Shown: positions 50,201 through 62,910, counted from the first letter of the stretch. The stretch is DNA of 62,933 nucleotides from Monosiga brevicollis MX1 (GCF_000002865.3 NW_001865091.1:32041-94973); one strand, 5' to 3'. Notes: generated from the letters alone by a model not told the origin. Made by a program: numbers and translations.

Positions 50201-53200
50201 AACGAAAGCCAGTGTACTCGCCAAGGCTGTGTCGACGAGGCTGACTGCTCCTACCATGGAGTCTGTGGCGAAGATGGCACGTGTCAGTGCGATGCCGAGT
50301 ACATGGGCGAATTTTGTGAGCTGACCGTTTGCGGGGATGATCGTGCCACGCTTGCCGGTCTAATTGCCACTTACTACGACGGCAGCGCTTTCAACGAAAG
50401 GCGCGCCATGGTGGCTGTCCCATCGGTGTACACCGATGTGGCCTACGGGGAACCGCATCCCGGTTTGCCGAGCGACTACTTTAGCGTGGTCTATGCGGGG
50501 TTTGTGCGGCCCAAGGAAACGGGCTGGTATCGCTTCCGACTGCGGTGGGAGCGCAGTGATGTCTACTTTTATCTCAACCGAACGCAGTACGACGACTCGA
50601 GCAGTGCGCTGTTGTATGAGGCCGGGGACATGATCCGTATGAAGATTGAATGGCGCCACTACACATCAGACACATCGCTGTATTTTGAGTGGATGGGGCC
50701 GTTTGCCAATTCGACGCTGGCGCAGGCAGCGCCGTCGAGCGAGTTTACGGCAGTTCCGGAACACGTGCTGCTGCACGAGGCGGTGTGTCCCGGGGGTTGC
50801 TCGGGCCGCGGCTGCTGTGTGGCAGCGGACACCTGCTCGTGTGATCCGGGCTATGGTGGTCCAAACTGTGAGGTGGATTTGTCGACTTGCGGACCAGACG
50901 CACCCAGAGGGGCATTGCAATCTGGCGGCGTCAAGGTGCGCTACTTTAATGGCGTGCAAGAAGACGCCATGACCGCCAATGTGACTTGGGCTGACGGCGG
51001 AGTCAAGAGTCGCATCAACCTCGCATGGGGTTATGGTTCGCCGGCCTCGGGCATCAGCAGTGACCACTGGACTGCTGTCTTTAGTGGCTGGCTTCTTTCT
51101 GACCAAACGGGCTGGCATCGGTTCCGTGTGGCGACCGACTCGATGGACGCCCGGCTGTACCTGGGTGGGGTGCGGCTCTTCACGTGGACGACGGCTTGGT
51201 CTCAGAGTGTCTACCTCGTGGCGGGTCGCCTTTACGACATGCGCTTTGATGCACGTGATGGCACGTCTGATGCCTCAGTGTGGCTTTACTGGCAAGGCCC
51301 CGGCTTTATGGAGCATTTGGTGCCTTCGGCTAATCTTTACCATTACGAAGATGGCTTTATGTGTGGTTGTGGCAGCAGTGGGTGCAGCGGCTCGGGTCGA
51401 GGCGTGTGTGCAGATGCCATGTGCGTGTGCCACGGCCAATTTGAGGGCACGTCTTGTGAGCACTATCGCTGCCGTGCCGATGAGTGCCGCTACCATGATA
51501 ACTGCTACGATGAAGCGTACGGCAGTGACAATGCTGAGTGCAATGGTCAAGGCCGCTGCGTGGCCGGTGTTTGTGAATGCAACAGTGGTTTTGCCGATGA
51601 AAGCCGGTGCACGCGAGAGGGTTGTGTAGACACCGTCGATTGCTCCCAGCGAGGCACGTGTAATGCCGCGGGCCAGTGCGAGTGCGACACCGGCTACATG
51701 GGGGAAGCGTGCGAGCTGAGCGTATGTGGCAATGAGCGTGCCATGCTGCCAGGGATCTTGACTACCTACTACGCTGGCTCCGCGTTTGGAGAGCGGCGCA
51801 TCTCCATTGCCGAGCCAAACATATATCGTAATTTGGACGGCAATATTCCATTCCCCGGCCTGCCGAGCGATTATTTTAGCGCCACGTTCGAGGGGTTTGT
51901 GCGACCCAAGGTGACGGGGTGGTATCGCTTTCGATTGGGGTGGGAACGCGGCTCGGGTCGCGTCTTCTTAAACCGGACACAATACACTGACTCTGCTCAT
52001 TCGATGCTCTTGACTCGGGGCGAGCTGCTTCGTCTCAAGGTGGAATGGCAGCATGATCGTTATGACACTGCTGTATATTTTGAGTGGATGGGCCCTTTTG
52101 TCAACTCCTCGCTGGCTGAAAGCACCGACTCGACAGCCTTTGAAGCCGTTCCATCGTTTGCACTGTTACACGAAGCCGTGTGCACCGGTGGTTGTTCGGA
52201 CCATGGCTGCTGTGTGGCACCCAACACGTGCTCGTGCGATGAAGGCTACACGGGGCCACATTGTGAGGTAGAGGTCTCGACGTGCGCCTCGGAACCCCGC
52301 GGCTCGCTCGCGTCGGGCTTGCAGTTGCGCTTTTTCAACGGCCACTACACAGATGCCATGGTGGATGGTGTTCCAGTCGTAACGCAGCGGGCCAGCAATA
52401 TTCACGTCGATTATGGATATGGCTCCCCTGCCAGTGGGGTGCAATCCGATTATTTCATCGCCGTCTGGTCAGGGTACATTCTCCCGCCGCAAACGGGTTG
52501 GTACACCTTCCGAGTTTGGACCGACCACATGTCGGCTCGTCTGTTTGTGGCCAATCAACTTTTGGTAGACTGGGAAGACGCCTGGTCAACGCAGATCTAT
52601 CTGCACGCCGACCGCTATTATGAGCTACGCTACGACGCTCGCGAGGGCGTTTATGACGCGGCAGCACGTCTTTACTGGACGGGACCAGGCTTTATGGAGC
52701 ACATTGTGCCTTCTTCAGTTTTATTTTCACTGCCGGACGACGTCAGTTGCCCATGCCCGGACAATTGCACTCGACACACCCAGGGCTATTGTTTGGACGG
52801 CTTTTGTGCTTGCACCGGTGCCTTTGTGGGTGACAATTGCAACGAAGTGCGCTGCCGCACAGACGAATGTTTGGGGCACGATGACTGTCATGATCCTGCT
52901 CTGGGAAGCAACAATGCCGAGTGCAGCGGCCTGGGCAGCTGTGTTGACGGCCAGTGCGCCTGCCCTGATTTGGGCCTGCAGGCATCATGCACCACAGAAT
53001 TGTGTCCGGGGGATGGTACCTGCGGCTTGCACGGGACCTGCACCAACGACGGTTGTCTTTGCGAGGCTGGCTTTGATGGCAACGCGTGCCAATATCATTC
53101 CTGCCCCCGCGAAATGGGCCAACTGCCTGGTTTGCGTGCGCGGTTCTACAACGAAGTAGAGCGTTTGATTGTGGTTGCCTCCACAGTGGTCGACTACACA

Positions 53201-56200
53201 GCCGCCTCCTGGAGCGATAGCCCTTATCCGGGTGTCAACTCAGATTACTTTGCTCTTGAGCTGGAGGGTATGGTCCTGTCCCCAGCTGCGGGATGGTATC
53301 GCGTTCAATGCCCTGAGAGTCGTGTGAGCTGCGACTGGGTGCTTGCCAACTCGTCGGCCAGTGTGGTGCAGCTTGGGCAAGGCTGGCAAAACCTGTCCGT
53401 CGTGGTCACTCATTCTCGGTATACGGCCACCTTTTCCTTGGAGCTCGCCGGGCCCTTTGCAAATGCCACCTTGGCCGAGTCTGCGGATGCCGCCGAATAC
53501 TGGTCATTTGCTGATTGGCAGCTGGGGCATCGTGCCGAGTGCGACCAGTGCGACAATGGCTGTTGCATGGGTGATGGCGTTTGCGTGTGCGAGCCCGGCT
53601 GGGCGGGGGCCACCTGCAACATCTCCCTGCCTCTGTGCAATGGGAGCGATGTCGAGCGGTTGCCAGGAGCAGTCGCTCGCTATTATACGGATCGCTCATA
53701 TGATTCCTTGGTGGCGACCGACTCGGTAAGCAAGCTGGGCCGTGATTTTGGCTACGACGCACCGTATGCTGGCGTGCCCAATGCATATTTTGCCATTCGC
53801 TATGAGGCCTTTTTGGAAGTGCCTCGCAACGGCTGGTACCGTTTTCGTTTCGTTCAAGACCGAATGAATGGTTTATTGCGCGTGGCCAACCAACTGGTGT
53901 TGCCAACCAGTGGCGGATTCAGTGCGAAAATCTACTTGTATGCCTCCGTTCCATCGCCCCTGCTGCTTGAGGTTTACGAGACTTCATCGTACGACAGTTA
54001 CTATGACCTACATGTGCGCGGTGAAAACAACTACGAGGTCGACTTGGATTTGAACAACCTTTTTTACTTGAGTGGTGCATGTGGCTGTCTTCCTTGCGAC
54101 CTGGCCACAATCAATGATTACGACCCAGCATTTGACGTCGCTTCCACAGCGGCACTTGTTGTGCGCGAGGGACAATTGGGCCACGTCCGCTGGCTTGAAG
54201 CCACCGATCGGGACAGTGGAGACTCGTTTGGCATCCAATATGAGCTGATCTCTGATCCCAGTGGTTGCTTTTCTCTCGATGCCGTGACCGGCCGACTGAG
54301 CCTGGCGTGCTCAGTTAACAAAAGCACCATGCCGGTTTTTGATTTGGTTGTGGTTGCCTCGGATTCAGGTTCCCCGCCGCGCAATGGTACGGGAACGCTG
54401 ACCGTATCGGTCGAATGTGCCGTCGGCTTTGCTGGGTCAAACTGCTCATCGTGCGCTGCCAATTACGGGGGCTCGACGTGCGCACGGTGCGTGCCTTGTT
54501 CGAGTCACGGTCAATGTGGCGAAGGAGGTTTGTGCTATTGCACCGATGCCACCTTCACCGGCGACGCATGCGCGGATTGCATTGACCGCCATTATGGTGG
54601 ATCGTGCCAACCATTGCCCTGGCTAGCGAGTCTGACGCCGACGACGGGCTTGGATTTTGGCGGTACCACCGTCACGTTGACGATTCACAACATGCCATCG
54701 AACCGCCCCAACGTATCGTGCGTCTTTGACGGCCTAGCAGTCCGGGCTGTAGTAGTGAACAATGAGACCCTGACCTGTGTGACGCCCCGCCACGAACCTG
54801 CCACCGTGGCCGTCAGGGTCACATTTGACGGCGGCGCCACCTTTGTGGGACCCAGCTCGGGACAGTCTTACAGCTATGTGGGTAACTGCCCGCAGACAGA
54901 CTGTCCTCCAAATCGTGCCTTTTGTGTGTTTGGTGAGTGCTATTGTAAGCTAGAGTTTTTTGGCGACAAATGCTCGCAGCAATATGTGCGCCCGACGATC
55001 AAACCCGTGAGCAGTACCACTGTTTTGCCTGGCGCTGCCTTTGCGCAGCGGCTCGATCTCCAAGCCGGAAATGGGGAGATCACATGGGTTCTCATGGAGG
55101 CGCCGGCCGGTGCTTACTTGCAAGATGGCACCGTTGTGTGGCCCAAGGCAACAAGTGCATCATCTCTACATTCGTTTGTCGTGGAGGCCCGCAACGCCTA
55201 TGCTGCGGGTTCCGTCGCATGGGGCGTGGCAGTTCCCTTTGCCTATCAGGCGAAGGTTTTGTCACTTGGAACGCTCGACATTCAGGGCTCACCAGCATTA
55301 GTACATCTGACAGGCGTGGTCAACAAAAGTCATCCGGACATTACGTTGGACAGCCTGGAGGCGCTTCCGGTTAAAATCTGGTATGTTGATGGTTCTCACG
55401 AAATTCGTGCACCAGCTTCGGGCAAGGTTGTGAATCGAGGCTTACCTTTCACACTCTGTTTCATTTTCATGTCCTCTGTGGCACGCGCGCACGCATGGTA
55501 TCGAATTGCAGGCTTACGCAAACCACATCACACAATCGACGCCGGGCTGCCATGCAAGCCATTATCATGCGTGTAATAACCAATGCCACTGGTCACTTTT
55601 TCAAGCAGCTCAGTATCACGGATCTTGGTCACTTTCAAGTGGTATGTTCGTGTTGTCTCAATGTTTATCGCGATACATCCACACTCCAGCTGAGGGGCGG
55701 CCCAGAGAAACAGACATATCTGTGGGCCTTTTTTTTTTGTTTTTTTTTCCACTGTTATTTCTTTTTTTAAATTTTTTTGGCCTGAAGTTTTCTTTTGCGA
55801 CTTTCTTTGTCGGCTTCCCATGTTCACATGTACACATGCCAATCGGAACTAGGGTGTTTCACACGCAGACGCAACGGTCATGGATGACCAACGGACCGTG
55901 GAGGTGGCGGGTCTAACAGCTTCACCGACCTCTGTTGAGGTGCCGCTGTTGTCTGGAGATAACCAGACTGTCTTCTTAGCCCGTGTTGCCAATCCTTCGT
56001 CTGTGGACATTGACAACGTGGAGCTGACGCTGGGTGGATTGTATGGCGTGCCGATACCAGATGAAGTTCGCCTGCATGCCTTCCTTGATCGTACAAACCT
56101 GGCTGGTGGCAGCTACACCAATCTGCGCTTATCCGCGAGCGTGTCGGACGAGTTTACCGGCTCCGTGCTGGTGGGCCTGCGGATCACTGAAGCCAGCTAT

Positions 56201-59200
56201 GGAGTGTTTGTTCCAGTCACGGTGTCTGTTCGTGTAACTGCGCCCGCTGCTCGCATCAAGGCCTCATCCACGTACTTTGCGGTGACGGCCATCCGAAACG
56301 CCTCCAGCAGCCGCCTCGTCACTATCACCAACACGGGCAGTGCTGCTACCCCACCACTCATTGTGAAAGTCCCTGATGGACAGTCACTGATCAGCACAGG
56401 CATGCCCATGCTAGCACCTCTCGAGCCGTCTGAGAGCGCACAGGTGTCTTTGGTCATCACGCCGCAAGCCGATGCAGATCTGCGCCGCGGCACCGCCACC
56501 ATTGTCGTGCGTTCGGCGGAGGCCTCGTTGCTCAATTCGCTTAGCATTAAGCTTGACTTTACAATCTCCAGCAATTCCTCCTACGACGTGCCCGTGGTGG
56601 TGGAGAACGAGTTTACGTATTTTGCCGAGGGCGCGCCCAATGTGTCAGATGCCACCGTGCGCCTCGTCGGGCAGAGTCGCAGCTTCCGGCAAACACTCAA
56701 GACCGGTGACTCTGGGACTGTGGTGTTTCGGAACATTCCCGAGGGCTACTATGAAGTGAGCGCCCAGGCTTTGCGCCATTCAGCTGACTCTGCATTGGTG
56801 CGGGTCAACAACGAACTTGGTCTGACCCGACTGTTTCTGGCACGTGCTGCGGTCAGCTATGTCTGGACGGTGACACCCACACAAGTGGAAGAGACGTACA
56901 CCTTCAAGCTGGAGGCGGAGTTTGAAACTCGGGTACCAATGCCTGTGGTCACGGTCGAACCAACATCGATTGATCTCGATCGCCTTTCGTACGGTGACAT
57001 TTCTCAACTTGATTTTATCATTACCAACCACGGCCTGATTGCCGCGGAGAACCCGACGTTGGCCTTACCAACTGATCACCCGGTGATTGAATTCGTGCCT
57101 CTGAGCGAGCCTGCCGAAATAGTACCTGCTCAGACAACAATCGTATACTCTTATCGAGTTATTGTGCACAATATTGGTGGCAGCGATGATGATGCTGATG
57201 ATGACGACGACGATGCAATCATTGTAGATGACGACGACGTGATCGCGGGTGATGATGATGCCGCGACCGGCGACGATGATGCCGCGACCGGTGATGATGA
57301 TGCTGCGACCGGCGATGATGACGCTGCGACTGGTGATGATGACGCTGCGACTGGTGACGACGATGCTGCGACCGGCGACGATGATGCCGCGACCGGCGAT
57401 GATGATGCCGCGACCGGCGATGATGATGCTGCGACCGGTGATGATGATGCTGCGACCGGCGATGATGACGCTGCGACTGGTGATGATGACGCTGCGACTG
57501 GTGATGACGATGCTGCGACCGGCGACGATGATGCCGCGACCGGCGACGATGATGCCGCGACCGGCGACGATGATGCCGCCACCGGCGATGATGACGCTGC
57601 GACTGGTGATGATGATGCTGCCACCGGCGATGATGACGCTGCGACTGGTGATGATGATGCCACGACCGGCGACGATGATGCCACGACCGGCGACGATGAT
57701 GCCGTCACCGGCGATGATGACGCCGCGACCGGTGACGATGATGCCTCGACTGGTGATGATGATGCCACGACCGGCGATGATGATGCCGCGACCGGTGATG
57801 ATGATGCCACGACCGGCGATGATGATGCTGCGACCGACGACGACGATGTAACCGATGACGACGATCTGGATGATGACGACGACGACGATGATAATGACGA
57901 TGACAATGACGACGGGTGCATCGGCTGTGGTGGTGGCGGTAGCAATGGCGGTGGTGGCAGCAATGGTGGCGGTGGCGGTGGCAGTGGCAGTAACTCTGGC
58001 GGCCCGTATGCTGGCTCTTGTTACACCGGCCGTTTCCAGTATTCTTATGTTTGCAACGGCCGACAAACCCGTGGTGTGGCGATTGAAATGACAGGTGGTG
58101 GCCGGCCGTGTACTGCCGCTGGCCGTGCAAGAGCATATGTCAGAGGCGGGAGCAGTGGTCGCGTCGTGTATGCCTCTGTAGGAGTCTCCTCTCCTGGCCG
58201 CTGTGGTGACATTTGCAAACTCGGAGATGTGTTGGCCAACTGTGCTGGCAATGATTGCGCGGGCTCTGCAGCTGCCGCTGCCCTGAGCATGCTGTGTGCA
58301 GATGCCCAAGACATGGCAAAGCGACTTCCGCGCGCCATCATTGATTGTACTGTTGGTGGATGCCCTCGTGCCATTGCCAACATCCCATTTTGTGATACCA
58401 ATGCATTTGGAATTGTACAGTGTGTTGGTAATATCGTCACGGGTTGCACGGGCCCTTATGGCGCTGGTAAGTTTCAAATCGTTCGAGCATGTTTGCGTTG
58501 TCGTTGGCCCATACTTCGCCTCTCACAGTGGTGTTGTTGTGTTGAAACTTTTTGTTCTTGTAGCGGCATCTGCAGCTGTTGGAGCAGCCATGTGCGCGGC
58601 GAGTGTGGGCCAGGCTGTTGGCAGCGCAGGCCGCCGGCGCCGCGACATGGTCCCAACTTTCTGGGAGTTGGTGCGACGTGACGCGGATGAGGATCTCGCT
58701 GCTGAAGCAATGTATCAAGCTGCGATCTGGCTCGAGAATTACGTCCTGCTGATGCAGAGCATTTTTGGCACAGACGATTTGAGCTTGGCGTTTAGCTACA
58801 ATCCCTCATTCCAAGCACAGCACTTCATGCCAGCCTTGGCTGAGGGCGGGGACTTGGACTCTCTGATCTCCAACGATGAGCTAAGCAGTGTCATTGACGC
58901 AGTGCCTGCTGGTGTCAATGCTTCGCTGGTGGCCTCTTGGTTCCAGCGCTACAATCGCACTGCCACTGCATGGACAACTGGTGTGTTCAATAGTACAGCG
59001 GGTGACATTTTCAATCTGACAGAGATTGAATCGCGTTTCACCCAGCTCAAGGCTGACACAGACAGTGCTCGGCTGCTGGGGTATACTGACATTCTCGCCG
59101 CTTTCCAGGGAGCCCAGCAAACGTTTGAGCGGGCGCGTGAAGCGTCGGCAAACAAAAAGGGTGTGTGTGCAGCGGTGACCATTAGCATCGAGCAGGAACT

Positions 59201-61568
59201 GGTGCTGACGCGACAGGCGTTTGAAGCCAAACTGGAGATTGCGAATGATGATTCATACGCTTTGACTAGCATCAACGTCGAGTTTATCATCACCAATGTT
59301 GTTACGCGCGCATCATCACGCCACGTTTTTGAGATTGGCAATGCCACCCTTGAAGGGGCCTTGACAGGCACTTCAGGCAGCGGCTCACTACCAAGTGGCA
59401 GCACGGGAACAGCAACGTGGCTGATGTTGCCCAACAGCTTGGCAGCGCCTGGTCAGGGCGCAGTCGAGTACGAGGTCGGTGGCACCCTCACCTACACCGT
59501 CAACGGTGTTACGACGGAAGCAAACCTGTTTCCCGATACCATTACTGTCAAGCCCGATCCCAGAATGACGGTGCACTACTTTTTGCAAGAATTTATCGTG
59601 TCAGACGATCCCTTTACAGCCGTGCAGGAGGCCGCACAGCCAGCTGTGCTTGCGGTTGTTGTGCACAATCACGGGAATGGTACGGCAGAGAACATGCGCA
59701 TCTCTTCGGAGCAGCCACAAATTGTGGAGAATGAGAAGGGACTGCTCGTCGGGTTTCAACTGCAATCGACGGCACTGGATGGGGCTGTCATCAAGCCGCC
59801 GCGATTGGAGAACGTGGCCTTGGGAGACCTGTCACCACAGGCAAGCAAGGTTGTTACATGGGAACTGTTGACTACACTCCAGGGACGTTTTACCAATTTC
59901 CATGTGGACATGGAATACAACAACGTGTTGGGCAAGCCCGAACTGGCCTTGATTGAGTCTGTGTCCTCGTACAAGCTTCTGCACATGTCGTCGGTAGCAA
60001 ACGGCTTTGAATTTGTTGTGCGAGCGCCAACCGTCGGGTTGTTTTGGCTGTTGCACAGCCAGGACCCACGCGAGGTTGTGCCACTTGCCAATCCGACAAA
60101 CAATACCATCACAGAGTACAATGCGAGCTCTCAGGTACTGAAATTTTCATCCCAGACTTTGGTGGCCGGCTATCGAATGACTCAGGTGCAATTGCCAGAA
60201 CGCCAGCGCGCCTCGCAAGTGGTGCGTCGGGTAGATGGAACTTCCGTGGTTTTGGATCCCAGCCGCTTTTGGGTGATTCATGTGACAGAACACTTTGAAG
60301 AAAGTCGGCGGCGACGGGCTGACGACGACGCCGGCGAAACCACCAGCACGCTTTATGTGGTGGATGAGGACGAGAGCCCAACAGCACGCGCTTATGATTA
60401 CGAAGCCACCTTGGAACCCGACCCTGTTGAGTTGGTCAACGGTACAGAAACCAACGGAGACGGCAGCGCCGACGACGATGATGGCACTGACCCTAATACT
60501 GGTACGGGTGACGATGATGCCGCGGGCACGGGTGACGACGATGCCGCGGGCACGGGTGACGATGATGCCGCGGGCAAGGGTGACGATGATGCCGCGGGCA
60601 CGGGTGACGATGATGCCGCGGGCACGGGTGACGATGATGCCGCGGGTACGGATGACGATGATGCCGGTCTTGGCAAGTGGTCCACACCGACAAGCGGTGG
60701 GGACCCCAAAACCACGGACGATCCCACTCAAGAAAATCGAGATCCCAAGAACGCCAGCTCTTCAAGTGGTTTCCCGCTCTGGCTCATCGCAGTGGTGGTC
60801 ATTTTGGTTGTGGTGATTGTCATCATTCTCTTGGTGCGTTACTGGCGTCGGAGTGGTGCAGAGGGCCGTAGAGCCCGTCGCGTGCGTTCGGTGGGTCCGG
60901 TCAAGGACGAAGAGACGCGAACCCACTTTGAGAATCCAGGCTACTCGGATGTGCTTGATAGCTCTGCCGGGTTGTATAGCGAAGTCGGGCCCGGCGAGCA
61001 GCAGGGGCGAGCGATTGCCAACCCCTTGTATGATGGTGGGGCTGTGGCTGACTATGCTGAGGTCGGTGAAGGTGACCAGCCGTACGCAGATGCCGCAAAT
61101 GCTCAACATACTGACAATGGTCGTTTCTTCACCGGTCAGTACTTTGACCCCCAGCAACAACGAGCAGGGGCGTCAGCTGAATACTTTGATCCGCAACAGC
61201 AGCGTGCAGGGGCGGGAGCCGAATACTTTGATCCGCAGCAGCTACGACAGCATCACGCACAGGGCTCGGCAGAGTACTTTGACCCGCAACAGCACCGTTC
61301 GGGCGTTGTCACAGGTCCACTGGATGACGAAGAGCTATATGCAGATGGTGCTGCAGTTGGCGCGCTGAATTCGGGGGCCACCACCTTGTCAAAGTCAGGC
61401 ATGGACGATGGCTACTTGAACGTGCACGAGGACGAAACCGAGGAGCAAGATGGATATCTTGACGTCGGTGAAGTGCCCGATAACGACGATGGCAGTGCCA
61501 ATGACAACTTGGGTTCTGGCTTGGCTACCTACTTTGATGTTCAGCCCATAGCCCACGAGAAGAAGTAG
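47250..61568 (+). CDS. Giant PA14/EGF/cadherin/IPT transmembrane receptor-like protein with tyrosine-rich tail
   Basis: Five exons: 47250-47328, 47466-55380, 55512-55641, 55853-58466, 58564-61568; phases agree, 4,580 residues. Signal peptide (PLLMGLCLVLSQLADVT). Then about ten PA14-type domains alternating with EGF-like Cys units (residues 30-2240), one cadherin-like domain (VREGQLGHVRWLEATDRDSG; about 2250-2345), laminin-type EGF units, an IPT/TIG domain (LTPTTGLDFGGTTVTLTI), a long beta-rich region, a (GDDDAAT)n array, a Gly-rich linker, a Cys-rich domain, a second Asp array, one helix (PLWLIAVVVILVVVIVIILL) and a 240-residue tail. PA14 domains often bind carbohydrate, so an adhesion or glycan receptor is inferred. 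The tail holds NPGY, NPLY, YLNV and four EYFDPQQ-type sites. Donor 55381 was preferred because splicing to 55512 gives a continuous VKIW-LTQTTSH sequence leading to TNATGHFF. Confidence 0.85.
47490..54100 (+). repeat. PA14-EGF super-repeat, about 1.39 kb period
   Basis: Five tandem units, each with an A-type PA14 (GLIATYYDGSAFNERR in units 2 and 3), an EGF (GCSGRGCCVAADTCSCD), a B-type PA14 (RLYLGGVRLFTWTTAW) and EGFs (CRYHDNCYDEAYGSDDAECN). Units 2 and 3 share long near-identical DNA: the 'tttagcgtgg' block at 49091 recurs at 50480, 1,389 bp later. Outer units are more diverged. Confidence 0.85.
57248..57840 (+). repeat. Asp-rich heptad array (GDDDAAT)n
   Basis: About 28 units of 21 bp coding GDDDAAT, with synonymous changes and rare ATT, AVT and AST variants, inside the PA14 receptor ectodomain. 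Flanking sequence is also Asp-rich, and a Gly/Ser linker follows at 57915-58000. Confidence 0.95.
60487..60666 (+). repeat. Second Asp-rich array (GTGDDDAA)n
   Basis: About seven 24-bp units coding GTGDDDAA (one GKGDDDAA), located about 100 bp before the membrane helix of the same protein. It shares the GDDDAA core with the array 2.6 kb upstream. Confidence 0.93.
61138..61305 (+). repeat. Four tyrosine repeats in the cytoplasmic tail
   Basis: Four tandem 13-15 residue units: QYFDPQQQRAGAS, EYFDPQQQRAGAG, EYFDPQQLRQHHAQG and EYFDPQQHRSG. Each has one tyrosine preceded by Glu or Gln. All lie on the cytoplasmic side of the predicted helix. Confidence 0.9.
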
Positions 61569-62691
61569 GCAAGTCAATTGTCATTGACCTTTGTGTCATT
61601 TCGTTGACTTGATAGTTGTTTTCAAAAACGAAATTTGTGCATTTAATGTGTTGTTCTCCTGAGTTGTTTGACTTTGATTGCAAGTGATGTTTGATAGCTG
61701 ACATGTACACGTGGTGTCGCAATTGATACTCCTGAAACGAGGCTCCCCTCACACAGCTGCTGATCCCCAAAGACACTTCCGGGAAACATTCACATTGAAG
61801 GATTTCTTGTTGCCTTGAACTGCTAACATTTGCAAAAGTACCCTTTCCTGACCGACGACTATCAGGATCCTAGAGGCGCAGTTGGCTGGCGACACGTCTC
61901 CTTCACGCTTGATTTGGAAAGCACCTCCACGCGACTGGACCTCCCGTCTTGTCAACCTCAGCACGGTTGTGGCGGGCACGCATGCGGCGGGCCTGCTTGC
62001 GGCTGATCATGGCCTCATCAAGAGTTGATGATTCACTGCGTGCTTCCTTCGCGAGTTGGCATTAGCGGGATATTTTTGATACAGCCGGATGAGGTTGAAT
62101 CGGTTCGCTCATGGGCTTTGAATGCGTCCCAGGCGGAGGAGCAGCAAACGTCGAAGATTGAATGTACCTTAATATGTTGTTCAGCGGGATAGTTCGGTCA
62201 CCTCCTTGAAAGTAACATATGTATTCCCTTTTTGTAACAACATATTGCTCTTGGGATTGAGGCAGGTGCGATTAATTGGCAGTCAGTATTTCGGGTCGTG
62301 CTCGGCGATTCTGTCTGCTGTGCGTTTCAAATCAAGCACAGCAGAAGCGCTAAATTTTTGCGGATCAAACGAGGGTGCTCTTGTGTTCATACGCTTCCTG
62401 TGGATGCCATAGCAGCCCAAAGACCAGAAAATCATTTATTTTGAAATAAATCCCATTTCTTTTCCATACGAAACTTATTTGGCTTTGACTCTCTAGGGCT
62501 ACATGGCTCTGATTGGTATGTCAAATGGCAGCGCCATAAGACGAGTCAGCGAAGCAATGAGACAACTTGGTGGGTAGAAGCAGATGGACAAGACAAGTTC
62601 CGATTGATCAATGGTCATTCAAGGTTTATTTCGATTGACAAACGCCCGGGACGATTTTTTTTTCTAAACACTTAGTAAGCAAGCTGTTTCC
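61569..62691. other. Intergenic region at the right end
   Basis: AT-richer sequence downstream of the PA14 receptor. A minus-strand open frame at 61749-61979 shows no motif or clear splice sites. No gene is called. Confidence 0.5.
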
Positions 62692-62910
62692 TCATTGGGT
62701 GGACTTAGACGATTTTCTCTTCTTGGGATGTGGTTGCCACTGCGCCACTCGTGCAAGGTGTGTTCGACGTGGAGACCGAGTTTGGACGATTGATGGGGAA
62801 GAGCTACGGTCCACAGCGGCGCTTGAGGCTTCTCGTGTTCGCGCCTCGGTACTTGCATGTGATGTCTCTGATGCCGCCGTAGACGGCGTGGTGCACGGTG
62901 GACTTGTCAC
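62692..62910 (-). CDS. Putative 3'-terminal exon of a minus-strand gene, partial
   Basis: On the minus strand a CATTCAG acceptor precedes an open frame from 62910 to a stop at 62692 (72 residues, phase 0). It is Ser/Thr-rich and ends with a basic cluster (HPKKRKSSKS) resembling a nuclear localisation signal. Earlier exons would lie beyond the window. The opposing plus-strand frame (62699-62914) is an alternative, but looks less like protein. No family is recognised. Confidence 0.3.
   Translation of the reverse strand: MTSPPCTTPSTAASETSHASTEARTREASSAAVDRSSSPSIVQTRSPRRTHLARVAQWQPHPKKRKSSKSTQ

Noticed and set aside
55382-55576. Read-through end of the large PA14 receptor exon
   Set aside because: A strong GTATGT donor at 55381 and continuity with the exon at 55512 show this tail is intronic.
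57065-58477. 470- and 270-residue minus-strand frames opposite the Asp array
   Set aside because: Antisense shadows of the 21-bp repeat coding GDDDAAT; repetitive Ile/Ala/Ser text without protein features.
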